64,000 nt of DNA, taken from the NCBI RefSeq assembly GCF_001634365.1, contig NZ_CP014579.1, positions 1,488,001 to 1,552,000 of the forward strand, read 5' to 3'. Below the pieces are notes generated by a model. That model had not been told where the DNA came from. It saw only the letters and a program-made list of their open reading frames with translations, and did not search any database. Position 1 is the first letter of the stretch, and every line of letters begins with the position of its first letter. Source of the DNA: Paraburkholderia phytofirmans OLGA172 (GTDB lineage Bacteria; Pseudomonadota; Gammaproteobacteria; Burkholderiales; Burkholderiaceae). Below are positions 43,074 through 52,806 of the stretch, one piece after another. The translations under genes and the position numbers were made by a program.

Positions 43074-44045
43074 CTACGCTTTGAGCGTGCGGTCCCACGG
43101 AAACAGCTTGCGGCCGGCATAGGCCAGCACGAGGTCGGTGCCGAGTCCGATGATCCCGATCATCATGATCGCCGCATAGACGTTGTCGAAATGCTCATAG
43201 CGCGCCTGCTGCGTGATGTACCAGGTAATGCCGGAACTGGTGCCGACCAGTTCCGCCACGATCAGATAGGTCCACGCCCAGCCAAGCAGGATGCGCTGGT
43301 CGCGGTACAGGTCGGGCAGGATGCCGGGAATCACCACATGCGTGAGCAGCTTGAGTTTCTTCGTGCCGAGCGTCATGGCCGCTTCGAACAGGCCGTACTC
43401 CAGCTTGCGCGTGGTGTTCGCCACGATCAGCACCTGCTGGAACAGCGTGCCGATCACGATGATCGCGATCTTCGGACCGTCATAGATGCCGAGGATCGCC
43501 ACCATCAGCGCGCCGAACGCGGGCGCCGGCAAGTAGCGGAAGAACTCGAAAAATGGCTCCTGCAGCCGCGCGATCGCGCTGTAGGTCCCGCACACGATGC
43601 CGATCGGCACGCCGATCACCGACGACAGCAAAAAGCCCCAGAAGATCACCTGGATGCTGTGCCCCAGGCTTTGATGCAGCCATACGCCGTCGCGCGACGC
43701 CGGGGGCGTGGTGAACGCGGTGTAGAACGCGCGCAGCACTTCGTGGGGCGCGGGCAGGTACACCGGGTTGACCGGCTCGCCTGTCGGCAAGGCGGTGTGG
43801 CCCGCTTGCGCATGGCTCAGCTCGTCGGCGAACACGCCCTTGTCGACACGCATGCCGGGCTGGAAATAGTCGACGCTGCCCGGGCTCTCGATCAGCACTT
43901 GCGGATGCCAGACAAACGGCACGTAGCTGACGATGCACCACACGAGAAGCGGCAACAGAAACGAGCCGAAGCCCAACAGCCACTTGCCGCGTGCGGAGAG
44001 TTCGCGGCGCACCGCGAACCAGTCGCTCCTGTTAATGACGGTCAT
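43074..44045 (-). CDS. ABC transporter permease (nitrate/taurine/guanidine type)
   Basis: This is a 323-residue inner-membrane permease with about six helices. ATG 44045 (MTVINRSDWF) is taken from the family start. The EAA loop is visible in the cytoplasmic region before the last helices (YGLFEAAMTLGTKKLKLLTHVVIPGILPD). An unusual periplasmic segment of about 80 residues follows helix 1, as in nitrate-type permeases. It lies between the carboxylase and the ATPase genes, on the same transcript. Confidence 0.92.
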   Translation of the reverse strand: MTVINRSDWFAVRRELSARGKWLLGFGSFLLPLLVWCIVSYVPFVWHPQVLIESPGSVDYFQPGMRVDKGVFADELSHAQAGHTALPTGEPVNPVYLPAPHEVLRAFYTAFTTPPASRDGVWLHQSLGHSIQVIFWGFLLSSVIGVPIGIVCGTYSAIARLQEPFFEFFRYLPAPAFGALMVAILGIYDGPKIAIIVIGTLFQQVLIVANTTRKLEYGLFEAAMTLGTKKLKLLTHVVIPGILPDLYRDQRILLGWAWTYLIVAELVGTSSGITWYITQQARYEHFDNVYAAIMMIGIIGLGTDLVLAYAGRKLFPWDRTLKA

Positions 44046-44150
44046 GGGATTCTCCGAGGCAGTGTTCGGCGCCGGAACCCGGCCCGTCTGACGCGCAGCG
44101 CGGCTGCTGCGCCGCAATCGGCATCGATTGGAACCGTTCGTCGGCTTGTT

Positions 44151-47100
44151 TCATTTGCACGTAACCTCCTCTGTGGCGTCGGCCGCAACGCCTGCATCTG
44201 GCACTCGCAACACCATCAACCGCTGGCCCGCGACCACCGCCGCGCCGGCGGCACAATCGATCGTTTCGATCACGCCGTCTTCCGTGACGGCAACCGACAC
44301 TTCCATCTTCATCGATTCGACGATCGCCACCACCTGCCCTTCGCTCACGCGCTCGCCTTCGCTGACGAGCAGCTTCCAGACGCTGCCCGAGACGTCGGCG
44401 ACGATGCTCTGCTGACCCGCCGCCAGCGCGTCATCCGCCCCGTTGCCAATCGCCGAACCCGTGTCGCTGCCCGGCTCGCCGACATACTCCGCATGCCCCG
44501 CGGCATTCCAGCGTTCGCGCTCTTCGTCGAACGCCGCCTGTTGCGAGCGCTTGAAGGCGGAGATCGATTCGGCTTCGTCTTTCAGGAAGCGGTTGTACGC
44601 GCCGAGGTCGAACACCGATTCCTCGATCTTCAGACTCGCGCGGCCCGCGATGAAGTCGGCGCGCAGTTCGGCCAGCTCGGCCTCGCTGACTTCGTAGAAG
44701 CGGATCTCGTCGAAAAACCGCAACAGCCAAGGCTTGCCGGCTTCGAACTCGCGCGTGGTGCGATAGCGGTTCCACATCTGCACGGTGCGGCCGACAAACT
44801 GATAGCCGCCCGGCCCTTCCATGCCATACACGCAGAGGTAGGCGCCGCCGATTCCCACCGCGTTCTCCGGCGTCCAGGTGCGCGCGGGGTTGTATTTGGT
44901 CGTGACGAGCCGGTGACGCGGGTCGAGTGGCGTCGCCACCGGCGCGCCGAGATAGACGTCGCCGAGACCCATCACCAGATAACGCGCGTCGAACACGATG
45001 CGCTTCACGTCGTCGATGCTGGAGAGGCCGTTGATGCGACGGATGAACTCGATATTGCTCGGGCACCACGGCGCATCGGGCCGCACCGATTGCATGTAGC
45101 GTTCGATCGCGATCCGCGTCGACGGGTCGTCCCATGACAGCGGCAGGTGCACGATGCGGTTCGGCACGCGCATGTCGTCGACGGCGGGCAGTTCGCGCTC
45201 GGCCTGCTGCAGATGCGCGAGCAAGGTGTCGTGCGACAGCGTGCGCGGGTCGAAATGCACCTGCAGCGAGCGGATGCCCGGCGTGAGATCGACGATGCCG
45301 GGCAGGCGGTGTGCATCGAGCCAGTTCATCAGTGCATGCACGCGAAAGCGCAGGTTCAGGTCCAGCATGAGCGGGCCGTATTCGACCAGCACGTTCTGGT
45401 CGCCCGAGCGGCGGTAGACCACGCCTGTGCCTTCGCCTGCGGATGGATCGCTGTAGAGAATGCAATCATGCGCGCTGAGGTTCGCGCTTACCGCCGATCC
45501 AACTGATTCAACTGATTCAACTGATTCAGCAGACACAGCAGACACAGCAGACACAGCAGATGCCGTCTGCGGCTGTTGCGCGTGCGCCGGCTCGAACCGC
45601 ACCGTATCCCCCGGCCGCAGTTGCCCCAGCTTCCACAACTCGTCGCTCACTACCGTCACCGGACAGACGAAACCGCCGAGGCTTGGACCGTCGGGGCCGA
45701 GAATCACCGGCATGTCGCCAGTGAAATCGACCGCGCCGACCGCATACGCATTGTCGTGAATATTCGACGGATGCAGCCCTGCTTCGCCGCCATCCGTGCG
45801 CGCCCATTGCGGCTTCGGGCCGATCAGCCGGACGCCGGTGCGGCTGGAGTTGTAGTGGACTGTCCAGCGCGTGCCGTACAGCATCGCGATGTCATCCGGC
45901 GTGAAGAAGTCCGGCGCACCGTGCGGACCGTCGAGCACGCCGAGGGTCCAGTCGTGCTTCAGCACCGGCACACGCGCGGGATCGAGTTGCGCGCCTGCTT
46001 CGCCGCGGCCTGCGTCGGCGGCGAGATGCAGCACGTCGCCCTTGCGCAAGGCGCGCCCCGCGTGGCCGCCGAACTGCCCCAGCGTAAAGGTCGCCTTGCT
46101 GCCGAGATAGTCCGGCACCTGCAAGCCGCCCTTGAGCGCGAGACAGGCACGCATACCGGCGCCGGTCACGCCGCCGAGCTTGAGCACGGAACCGGCCGGT
46201 GCGCGCATTACCTGCCACAGCGCGACCGCTTCTCCGTCGAGTGTGGCGGCGAGCGGCGCGCCACCCAGCACGAACAGCGTCGCGGTGTTAAAGCGCAGCG
46301 TCGCGCCGACCATCGCGCATTCGAGTCCCGCCGCGTCAGCCGGATTGCCGAGCAGTTCGTTGGCGAGCCGGAACGACAGATCGTCCATTGGGCCGGACGG
46401 CGGCACGCCGATGTCCCAGTAGCCGACCCGTCCCGGCGTTTGCTGCACGGTGGTCTGCACGCCGCCGTCGAGCACGTCGACGGTGTGCGGCGCGAACATG
46501 AAGCGCGCGAGGAAGGCAGTGGTCTGCTCGCCGCGCGCGAAGGTCGCCGAGCCGGCGATCGCGCGCAGATAGTCGAGGTTCGTCTCGATGCCGTAGAGCT
46601 GCGTGTGCTCCAGCGCGGCGCGCATGGCGTCGAGCGCGGCATCGCGGGTTGCGCCTTTGACGATGATCTTTGCGAGCAGCGGATCGTAGAACGCGCTGAC
46701 CTCGGTGCCTGCATCGACCCATGTGTCGACCCGCGCGTCGGCTGCGAAAGCGACATGCGTCAGCACACCCGCGCTCGGCTGAAACTGCTTGTGCGGATCT
46801 TCAGCGTACAACCTGACCTGGATGCTCGCGCCGCTGGGCGTCGGCACAAGCGTGTCGAGCGGCGCAAGCTCGCCCGCTGCCTGACGGATCATCCACTCGA
46901 CCAGGTCGACCCCTGTCACCTCCTCCGTGACGCAATGCTCGACCTGCAAGCGCGTGTTCACTTCGAGGAAATAGAAGCGCCGCGTGTCGGCGTCGAAGAC
47001 GAACTCCACCGTGCCGGCGGAGTCGTACTTGACGGCCTGCGCGAGGCGCACGGCGCTCGCATGCAGTGCCGTGCGTTCCGCTTGCGTCAGACCCGGCGCA

Positions 47101-47828
47101 GGGGTCTCCTCGATCACCTTCTGATTGCGCCGCTGCACCGAGCAGTCGCGTTCGCCGAGCGCGATCACACTGCCGCGGCCGTCGCCGAAAATCTGCACTT
47201 CAATGTGGCGCGCGTTCTCGACAAACTTCTCGATATAGACCCCCGCGTTCGCGAAGTTGGCCTCGCCGAGCCGCGCGACCGATGCGAACACGCTCTCCAG
47301 TTGCGCCGCATCGCGGCACAGCGACATGCCGATGCCGCCGCCGCCCGCGGTGCTTTTCAGCATCACTGGGTAGCCGATCGACTCGGCCTCGCTCAATGCG
47401 GTTGAAACATCGGGCAGCAAGCCAGTGCCCGCCAGCAAGGCCACGTCGTTCGCTTTCGCGAGCTCGCGTGCCGTGTGCTTCAGGCCGAATTCAAGCATCT
47501 GCGCGGGGCGCGGCCCGATGAAACGGATGCCGGCGTCTTCGCATGCCTGCGCGAAGGCGGCGTTTTCCGAGAGAAAACCGTAGCCGGGATGCACGGCATG
47601 CGCGCCGGTCGCGCGCGCCGCCTCGAGAATCGCCGCGCTATTCAGATAGCTGGCGGCTGCCAGCGCCGGGCCGATGCAGACCGCTTCATCGGCGAGCATC
47701 ACATGCATGGCGTGGCGATCGGCTTCCGAATAGACGGCCACCGATGCAATGCCGAGGCGCTTGAGCGTGCGAATCACACGGCAGGCGATTTCGCCGCGAT
47801 TGGCAATCAGGACTTTGTCGAATTTCAT
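44151..47828 (-). CDS. urea/guanidine carboxylase (biotin-dependent)
   Basis: This is a 1225-residue multidomain enzyme. In order it has biotin carboxylase ([22 protein letters not shown]-grasp GGGGIGMS), the AHS2/AHS1 carboxyltransferase halves ([19 protein letters not shown]; later [18 protein letters not shown]) and a C-terminal biotinyl domain with the biotin Lys in ESMKMEV. There is no fused amidase. The guanidine-I riboswitch upstream and the two deiminase-type genes before it indicate guanidine rather than urea as substrate, giving carboxyguanidine. Its ATG overlaps the preceding gene by four bases. A Ser/Val/Glu-rich linker is encoded by 9-bp repeats at 45497-45560. Confidence 0.92.
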   Translation of the reverse strand: MKFDKVLIANRGEIACRVIRTLKRLGIASVAVYSEADRHAMHVMLADEAVCIGPALAAASYLNSAAILEAARATGAHAVHPGYGFLSENAAFAQACEDAGIRFIGPRPAQMLEFGLKHTARELAKANDVALLAGTGLLPDVSTALSEAESIGYPVMLKSTAGGGGIGMSLCRDAAQLESVFASVARLGEANFANAGVYIEKFVENARHIEVQIFGDGRGSVIALGERDCSVQRRNQKVIEETPAPGLTQAERTALHASAVRLAQAVKYDSAGTVEFVFDADTRRFYFLEVNTRLQVEHCVTEEVTGVDLVEWMIRQAAGELAPLDTLVPTPSGASIQVRLYAEDPHKQFQPSAGVLTHVAFAADARVDTWVDAGTEVSAFYDPLLAKIIVKGATRDAALDAMRAALEHTQLYGIETNLDYLRAIAGSATFARGEQTTAFLARFMFAPHTVDVLDGGVQTTVQQTPGRVGYWDIGVPPSGPMDDLSFRLANELLGNPADAAGLECAMVGATLRFNTATLFVLGGAPLAATLDGEAVALWQVMRAPAGSVLKLGGVTGAGMRACLALKGGLQVPDYLGSKATFTLGQFGGHAGRALRKGDVLHLAADAGRGEAGAQLDPARVPVLKHDWTLGVLDGPHGAPDFFTPDDIAMLYGTRWTVHYNSSRTGVRLIGPKPQWARTDGGEAGLHPSNIHDNAYAVGAVDFTGDMPVILGPDGPSLGGFVCPVTVVSDELWKLGQLRPGDTVRFEPAHAQQPQTASAVSAVSAVSAESVESVESVGSAVSANLSAHDCILYSDPSAGEGTGVVYRRSGDQNVLVEYGPLMLDLNLRFRVHALMNWLDAHRLPGIVDLTPGIRSLQVHFDPRTLSHDTLLAHLQQAERELPAVDDMRVPNRIVHLPLSWDDPSTRIAIERYMQSVRPDAPWCPSNIEFIRRINGLSSIDDVKRIVFDARYLVMGLGDVYLGAPVATPLDPRHRLVTTKYNPARTWTPENAVGIGGAYLCVYGMEGPGGYQFVGRTVQMWNRYRTTREFEAGKPWLLRFFDEIRFYEVSEAELAELRADFIAGRASLKIEESVFDLGAYNRFLKDEAESISAFKRSQQAAFDEERERWNAAGHAEYVGEPGSDTGSAIGNGADDALAAGQQSIVADVSGSVWKLLVSEGERVSEGQVVAIVESMKMEVSVAVTEDGVIETIDCAAGAAVVAGQRLMVLRVPDAGVAADATEEVTCK
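45497..45560 (-). repeat. 9-bp tandem repeats inside the carboxylase linker
   Basis: Three or more copies of ACTGATTCA are followed by about four of GCAGACACA (plus-strand reading). They encode a low-complexity [20 protein letters not shown] linker between carboxyltransferase halves. The units are in frame, so length change would not break the gene. Confidence 0.7.
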
Positions 47829-48481
47829 TGGGCGTCCCAGATGGTCAGGCGCACGGGCGTCGGGTTGCAGCCGTTGCAGGGATTGTTCAGCTGCGGACAG
47901 TTCGAGATCAGTACTGTCACGTCCATCTCGGCGCGCATCTCGACGTATTTGCCCGGCGCCGAGATGCCATCTTCGAAGGTGAGTTTGCCGAGCGGCGTCA
48001 CCGGTACGTTCATGAAGAAGTTGATATTGCTGACGATGTCGCGTTTGGTGAGCTGCGCACCCACGCCGCACGTGCAATGCGTCAGCGCGTGCAGGAAGCT
48101 GTCGCGGCAGCTGTGCATATGGCGTTTGTCGAGCGCATAGCGGACCGTATTGCTCTCGGCCGCGCAGGCGCCGCCGAGGGTGTCATGCCGCCCGCACGTG
48201 TCCGCGATCATGGTGAGCATCGGCTTGCCGAGGTTCGACATCAGCACGCTGCCGGCGGAGAGATAAAGGTTGCGTTGCGCGCGGATCGTATCCTGCGCGC
48301 TGTAGCGTTCGAGCGGATCGGCGCTGTTGTAGAACAGCGTGTCGACGGCCTGATTGCCTTCCAGATCGAGAATGCGGAACAGCTGGCCACGCTTGACCTC
48401 ATGCAGCCACGGTTCGCCGGACGGCAGCGTGAGGTCGTAGACCGCGTGACGGATATCGAGCTTGCTTTCAATGATGGGCAT
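47825..48481 (-). CDS. urea-carboxylase-associated protein 2 / carboxyguanidine deiminase subunit
   Basis: This 218-residue DUF1989 protein overlaps the carboxylase by four bases. Family landmarks are [20 protein letters not shown], the Cys motif around [13 protein letters not shown], and HCTCGVG followed by [11 protein letters not shown]. The conserved Cys/His residues suggest a metal site. In guanidine operons this protein and its paralogue form carboxyguanidine deiminase, converting the carboxylase product to allophanate. The role is from family knowledge. Confidence 0.9.
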   Translation of the reverse strand: MPIIESKLDIRHAVYDLTLPSGEPWLHEVKRGQLFRILDLEGNQAVDTLFYNSADPLERYSAQDTIRAQRNLYLSAGSVLMSNLGKPMLTMIADTCGRHDTLGGACAAESNTVRYALDKRHMHSCRDSFLHALTHCTCGVGAQLTKRDIVSNINFFMNVPVTPLGKLTFEDGISAPGKYVEMRAEMDVTVLISNCPQLNNPCNGCNPTPVRLTIWDAQ

Positions 48482-48492
48482 CGCGGGTCTCC

Positions 48493-49248
48493 TTAAACGA
48501 ACAGACGATCGGTGTTGACGAAGCCGCGCTCATTCTCGGGACAGGCGCAACGGCAGGGATCGTCGGCCGGTACGGAGGCATCGGCGGCATACGCGCGGTA
48601 CGCGATCAGCTTGACGGGCCTCGGTTCGTATTCGGAGGAAGGGTCCAACGGGTGCGGCGCGCTCGAAAACGCGGCGAGCGTGTCCATTTCGAAACGCAGA
48701 TCGAACGCCGCGCCGGCTTTCGAATGGCCTGTCACGAACTCGAGCGAGCCATCCTCGCCAACGGCGAGCTTGCTGAAAAAGTTGATATTGGCGACGAGAT
48801 CGCGCGTGCCCAGACCGTGCTTGGCCAGTTCGAGCAGCAGGCTGTCGCGGCCGTTGCGGATCATCGCATTGCGGTGTTGCTGATAACGGGCCACGCCGTA
48901 CTTATCCGCGAACAGTTCGGCATCGCCGAGGCCGCCCAGCGGATCGTGCCAGCCGAGCGTGTCGGCCGTGATCGAGGCGAGCACGCGGCCCATGTCCGAG
49001 TAGAGCACGTGGCCGCGCGTCAGATGCGCGGTGTGCTGCGCCTTCAGCGTATCGGCCATGTTGTAGCGTTCGAGCGATTCGTCGTGCCGGTAGAACACGG
49101 CGGCCAGATTGGCGCCGCCCTCGGGGTCGACGACGCGCAGCGCCATGCCACGGCGCAACACGCCGGACCAGTGGGTGCCGGCAGGAATCACGGTTTCCCA
49201 TAACGCATGCGGGATCGGTGCGAGATCGACTGGGGTTTGCGTCGACAT
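48493..49248 (-). CDS. urea-carboxylase-associated protein 1 / carboxyguanidine deiminase subunit
   Basis: This 251-residue DUF1989 protein is the first gene after the riboswitch. ATG 49248 ([10 protein letters not shown]) follows GGAGG. The paralogous core is visible: [34 protein letters not shown] and [10 protein letters not shown]. The C-terminus has a short Cys-rich tail ([15 protein letters not shown]). It is thought to pair with the next protein to deiminate carboxyguanidine. The open frame upstream of 49248 lies in the riboswitch RNA and is not coding. Confidence 0.9.
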   Translation of the reverse strand: MSTQTPVDLAPIPHALWETVIPAGTHWSGVLRRGMALRVVDPEGGANLAAVFYRHDESLERYNMADTLKAQHTAHLTRGHVLYSDMGRVLASITADTLGWHDPLGGLGDAELFADKYGVARYQQHRNAMIRNGRDSLLLELAKHGLGTRDLVANINFFSKLAVGEDGSLEFVTGHSKAGAAFDLRFEMDTLAAFSSAPHPLDPSSEYEPRPVKLIAYRAYAADASVPADDPCRCACPENERGFVNTDRLFV

Positions 49249-49299
49249 GGAGGCTCCTGGTATCGGTTGGGGAAAAGCATGAGAGGGCGATTGACCGAC

Positions 49300-49455
49300 A
49301 TCGCGACCTCCCGGGCTTTTATCCCTCCGTGGAGCCTCGCCGGCGCCTTGAAAGAAGGTGAACGGCAAGACCGGATTGCTCTCGGACCAGACATCGTGCG
49401 CGGGCTTTAAAGCCATCTAAAAGCCCTTAAAGCGCTACGACCGGAACCCTAGCGA
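49300..49455 (-). promoter_or_regulatory. guanidine-I (ykkC) riboswitch upstream of the carboxylase operon
   Basis: Read on the minus strand, the conserved blocks occur in the right order: CTAGGGTTCCGG, then TCTGGTCCGAGAGC, then GGATAAAAGCCCGGGAGG close to the first gene. These are the signature loops of the guanidine-I riboswitch. The region between the first two blocks holds an extra AT-rich hairpin (GGGCTTTTAGATGGCTTTAAAGCCC). Guanidine binding is known to turn such operons on. Confidence 0.9.
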
Positions 49456-49825
49456 TCCTGAAGATGATGCAAATTACTTCGCACCTCTCGCTGCGTAGCT
49501 AAGCGAATTGCGTGCCAGCGTTACGCTGCTGAAGCCGAAAGCACAGGGTGGCAAAGGATTGAATGCTATCGGCGGCACCATGCGGCGGCCGGCGGTGGGT
49601 CGGGTTGATGGCGCGCGCACCATGACTGAAGCCGAATCGGCACCAGTTGAATGCGCGAAGCACCATGATTGGGCCGCGCGCTCACGTGTCTCACGCGGCG
49701 TAGGGGCTCTGCACGATGGCACGGTGTGTGCGAGTCAGGGCGTCACACTCATCACCGCCCTCATCCGACCATGCTCACGCTTGCCACGCTTCGCCGCGCG
49801 CTCTATACGCTGATGTCGGCACGTT

Positions 49826-50926
49826 TCATCGAATTGCAGAAACAACGGCGCCGCTCGTAGACGAGGCGGCGCCAAGGTCGCGAAGCTCTCGCGCATAGCG
49901 GGCCTGTTGCCCAAAGCTCGCCAAACCCTTCGACCCTTCCGGCAGCGCCAGTTCACCGCGCTCCAAACGCTGCTTCAGATAGGTAAAACTCTGCGCCGTC
50001 TGTGCGAACAGATGGTCGCCCGCCGCTACCGGCGGGTATTTCGCCACCGCCTCGGGTGTCGCGAACTGCGGCAGTGGCGCGACCACGGTGTGGTAGTCGC
50101 AGGCGAAGAAAAGTGGAAACGCGTAGCGCTCTTCCCTCACCTTGCGCACGCGATGTGACGTCGCCACGTATGTGCCGCCCGTCCACACCTCCAGCATGTC
50201 GCCGATGTTCACGACGAACGCGTTGTCGACCGGCGGCGCGTCGATCCACTCACCCTCGCCGTTCATCACTTCGAGGCCGGGGGCTGTCGGCAGCAGGATC
50301 GTGAAGCACTCGTAGTCGGTATGCGCGCCGATGCCCGGCCGGTCTTCCGCGGACGGGTCGAAGGGATAGTGAAGCAGGCGCAGCTGGCTCGGCGGTTTCT
50401 GCAAGTACCTGTCGAAATACGTTTCCGGCAAGCCGAGTGCTAGCGAGAAGCCGCGGAACAACGCACGGCCGAGCGCGAACGCCGCGTCGTAATAGCCGCC
50501 GACCGCTTCACGAAAACCCGGCTGCTCAGGCCACCTATTCGGCCCAAGCATTGGCGTGCCGGCCGCTACGTCGGGGTCGTCGGGCGGCAGTTCGCGGCCC
50601 GTGTCGAACCCTTCCTTCCTGTCGCGCTTGCCGCCCGCGAAAACCTCTTCGCCTTCAGGCACATAGCCGCGATGCGCGGTCGAGTTGCCGATGTAATAGC
50701 GCATCTTCCAGTCGTCGGGGGTGGCGAAGAACTGCTTTGCCTGTTCTATTAGCGCAGCTTGCTGTGCGCGCGAGACCTGATGGCCGGTGACGTAGAAAAA
50801 GCCCACGTCACGCGCTGCGAGGTCGAGTTCGCGCGCGGTTGCAAGACGCAGGTGCGGGTCATCGCTAAAGAGGCCGCTGACGTCGACGACGGGCAGGCGG
50901 TCGAAACGGGTGTGAGTGTGGTTCAT
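49826..50926 (-). CDS. 2-oxoglutarate/Fe(II) oxygenase, isopenicillin N synthase-like
   Basis: This is a 366-residue non-haem iron oxygenase. The iron ligands are in GAHTDYE (His-x-Asp) and the distal His in TSHRVRKV. The 2-oxoglutarate-binding Arg-x-Ser-like position is RYAFPLF. The N-terminal DIOX_N part includes LPVVDVSGLF and FFYVTGHQV. The segment GYVPEGEEVFAGGKRDRKE resembles the ethylene-forming-enzyme branch, whose members act on arginine and release guanidine, but the match is not decisive. ATG 50926 (MNHTHTRF) is chosen. It is the second gene of a pair with the TIM-barrel gene. Confidence 0.88.
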   Translation of the reverse strand: MNHTHTRFDRLPVVDVSGLFSDDPHLRLATARELDLAARDVGFFYVTGHQVSRAQQAALIEQAKQFFATPDDWKMRYYIGNSTAHRGYVPEGEEVFAGGKRDRKEGFDTGRELPPDDPDVAAGTPMLGPNRWPEQPGFREAVGGYYDAAFALGRALFRGFSLALGLPETYFDRYLQKPPSQLRLLHYPFDPSAEDRPGIGAHTDYECFTILLPTAPGLEVMNGEGEWIDAPPVDNAFVVNIGDMLEVWTGGTYVATSHRVRKVREERYAFPLFFACDYHTVVAPLPQFATPEAVAKYPPVAAGDHLFAQTAQSFTYLKQRLERGELALPEGSKGLASFGQQARYARELRDLGAASSTSGAVVSAIR

Positions 50927-50992
50927 GAGGGTTCCCAATGCGTGCTGCGGTTCGATGGGCCAGCGAGCCGGCAAATGCGTCTGCAGTTCGGT

Positions 50993-51856
50993 TTACAGAC
51001 CGTCATGCGCCCCGCGTCCGGCAAGAAACGTCGCGAAATGGCGCCGCTCTTCGCGCCCCATCCACGTGTTGATCTCCCACAGATCGGCCACCGGCGCATT
51101 CGTGAACGGCAAGGTGTGCAGATAGCCGTCGGGGCCGAACTCCGGCGTCATCGTCGTGGTGGTGTAACCCCGATCGATCTGTGCGCGCCACAGCACCTCC
51201 CAGATCCGCTGGTGCGAGGCGAGGCAGTCTGCGTACTCGGGCGCAGCGGGATGCGGAACCTGCGGACCTTGTGGATAGCCGACACGCCCGTGCAGATGAT
51301 GCGCATGAGGCGCAAGCTCGAAGATCGTGTCCCATTCGCCGTCGAGCAGACGCTCGCACACCGACACCCAATGGCTGAAGTCGCAGGTCAGCTTGAGTTC
51401 CGGCACCGCACGCGCGACATCGCGGGTAATCCATGGGTTGTAGAACGAGCGGCCACGATGCGTCTCGAAGCTGCAGATCACCTCGTGCTTCGCGGCGAGG
51501 TCCACCGCGCGCGCGAAGAAATCCACTTGTGTGGCCGCCGGCCACGCGTCGCAGCCCGCCATCACGTTGAAGAAGCGTGGCTTGAGCGGCTTGCCCCACA
51601 CGATCTTTTCCTCGAAGTCGCGCAGGTGATCCGCCGGCGTGGCGGACCGCTCCGGCACATAACTGCCCGCCGTCGTGATCTCCGCGATGAACGCAAGACG
51701 TTCGTCGGCAATGGCCTGCGCAAACGCGTCACGCTCGGCGCCGCCCGTCGGAACCGGCGCCTCGATGCCGTCGAAGCCCGCGGCGCGCACCAGCGGCGCG
51801 GCATCATGCGGGCCGCCGTCGAATCCCCAGAACGTCTTGAACAGTTCGAAATTCAT
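50993..51856 (-). CDS. sugar isomerase/epimerase-like TIM-barrel protein
   Basis: This is a 287-residue AP-endonuclease-2-type TIM barrel. Strand-end acidic/His ligands fit a divalent-metal site (GIEAP, IAEIT, CSFETHRGRSFY, CDFSHWVSV, HLHGRVGYPQGPQV, PEFGPDGY). The family includes isomerases, epimerases and dehydratases. ATG 51856 (MNFELFKTFW) is preferred to 51934, which would run through the operator palindromes. It is cotranscribed with the oxygenase, 66 bases apart. The substrate is unknown. Confidence 0.85.
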   Translation of the reverse strand: MNFELFKTFWGFDGGPHDAAPLVRAAGFDGIEAPVPTGGAERDAFAQAIADERLAFIAEITTAGSYVPERSATPADHLRDFEEKIVWGKPLKPRFFNVMAGCDAWPAATQVDFFARAVDLAAKHEVICSFETHRGRSFYNPWITRDVARAVPELKLTCDFSHWVSVCERLLDGEWDTIFELAPHAHHLHGRVGYPQGPQVPHPAAPEYADCLASHQRIWEVLWRAQIDRGYTTTTMTPEFGPDGYLHTLPFTNAPVADLWEINTWMGREERRHFATFLAGRGAHDGL

Positions 51857-51870
51857 CGCCTCTCCAATTA

Positions 51871-51890
51871 CATGCAAAATTGCATGCAAT
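51871..51890. promoter_or_regulatory. overlapping palindromes in the TIM-barrel/wHTH divergent leader
   Basis: CATGCAA-AA-TTGCATG (51871-51886) overlaps the perfect palindrome ATTGCATGCAAT (51879-51890). The spacing is typical of GntR/FCD or small winged-helix operators. It lies 15-34 bases upstream of the TIM-barrel start and about 120 from the divergent regulator gene. Confidence 0.55.
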
Positions 51891-52012
51891 AATACACACG
51901 AAATTTCTTCGCCAATAAAATATCCTGGCTTCACCGTGCATGATTCAGGTGCGCCCGATTTCCGGCGCGATTAGCACTTAAACTGTGCAGCCCTCCTCCT
52001 CGTGGTGAATCG

Positions 52013-52381
52013 ATGAAGAAGAAACTTGCACGTCACAAGGGGCAAGCGGTCGCGCGAGCCATTCTCGACATGGACTGGCAGTGGTCCTCGCATTTCGGCG
52101 ACCTCGGACTGAACGACCTCAACTACAGCGATCTGTTTTGCCGGATGTGGGTCGAGCCGGAAAACGACTTCGCCAAAACAGCGCTCTACGAGTTCATGCC
52201 TGGCGTGAGCCGCCGCACCGCGGTTCGCTATGTGCAGGACCTGATCGACGTCGGCTGGCTGCTGGAGACGAGTTCCGAAGCGGATCGCCGCATCAAGCGA
52301 GTCAGTCTCGCGGCATCGATCGAGGCGCGCCTCGAGCAGTTTCTCGCCTACGTGCATCAGCGGTTTGCCGCGCTGGATTGA
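52013..52381 (+). CDS. small winged-helix regulator-like protein
   Basis: This is a 122-residue protein. The C-terminal half looks like a MarR/PadR-type winged helix (AKTALYEFMPGVSRRTAVRY for helices 2-3; VQDLIDVGWLLETSSEADRRIKRVSL for the wing). The N-terminal half is helical, with a Trp-rich stretch (DMDWQWSSHFGDLGLNDLNY). It diverges from the TIM-barrel/oxygenase pair and most likely binds the palindromes between them. The effector is unknown. Confidence 0.75.
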   Translation: MKKKLARHKGQAVARAILDMDWQWSSHFGDLGLNDLNYSDLFCRMWVEPENDFAKTALYEFMPGVSRRTAVRYVQDLIDVGWLLETSSEADRRIKRVSLAASIEARLEQFLAYVHQRFAALD

Positions 52382-52505
52382 ATCCTCGGCGCCCTATTTG
52401 CGTTGAAGGAGCCGCGTAACAGCGTCTCGCGATATCGCGCGCTCCAGCTGGCATATTTCTCGCTAGATTGGTTGCCGAGAGGTGCGGCAGCGTCGCATCT
52501 TAGGG

Positions 52506-52633
52506 ATGCTAGGGTTCCGGTTCGCAAGAATGTCTGGTCCGAGAGCAGCCCGGTGCGGCAGTTCGTTCGACTCGGGCTCGATCCGGGAGCGCGCGGCGGC
52601 TGCACTACACGGCGGGACAAAAGCCCGGGAGAT
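52506..52633 (+). promoter_or_regulatory. second guanidine-I (ykkC) riboswitch
   Basis: All three signature blocks are present on the plus strand: GCTAGGGTTCCGG (52508), TGTCTGGTCCGAGAGCAG (52531) and ACGGCGGGACAAAAGCCCGG plus GAGA (52609-52632). The middle hairpin (GACTCGGGCTCGATCCGGGAG) is intact. It lies about 170 bases before the substrate-binding protein gene and is closely similar to the riboswitch at 49300. Confidence 0.93.
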
Positions 52634-52806
52634 TGGCGATAGCGATGCCTATCGCGCCTCTCCGTGGCCGGCATTTGTCTCCCGCAGTTTTCGCGCAGTG
52701 TCCGCACCGTTCGGATTCTCGCGGGAACCGGTCATGTTGTTTTATCGCGCAGTCGCCGCGCGATCCAACTCAACAATCGCAATTGACCGGTCTCCTGGAG
52801 AAAAAG

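Noticed and set aside
43191..47405. Plus-strand open frames of 648 and 609 residues
   Set aside because: They are antisense to the permease and carboxylase genes, whose domains are unmistakable. The composition is Arg/His-biased and no motif is present.
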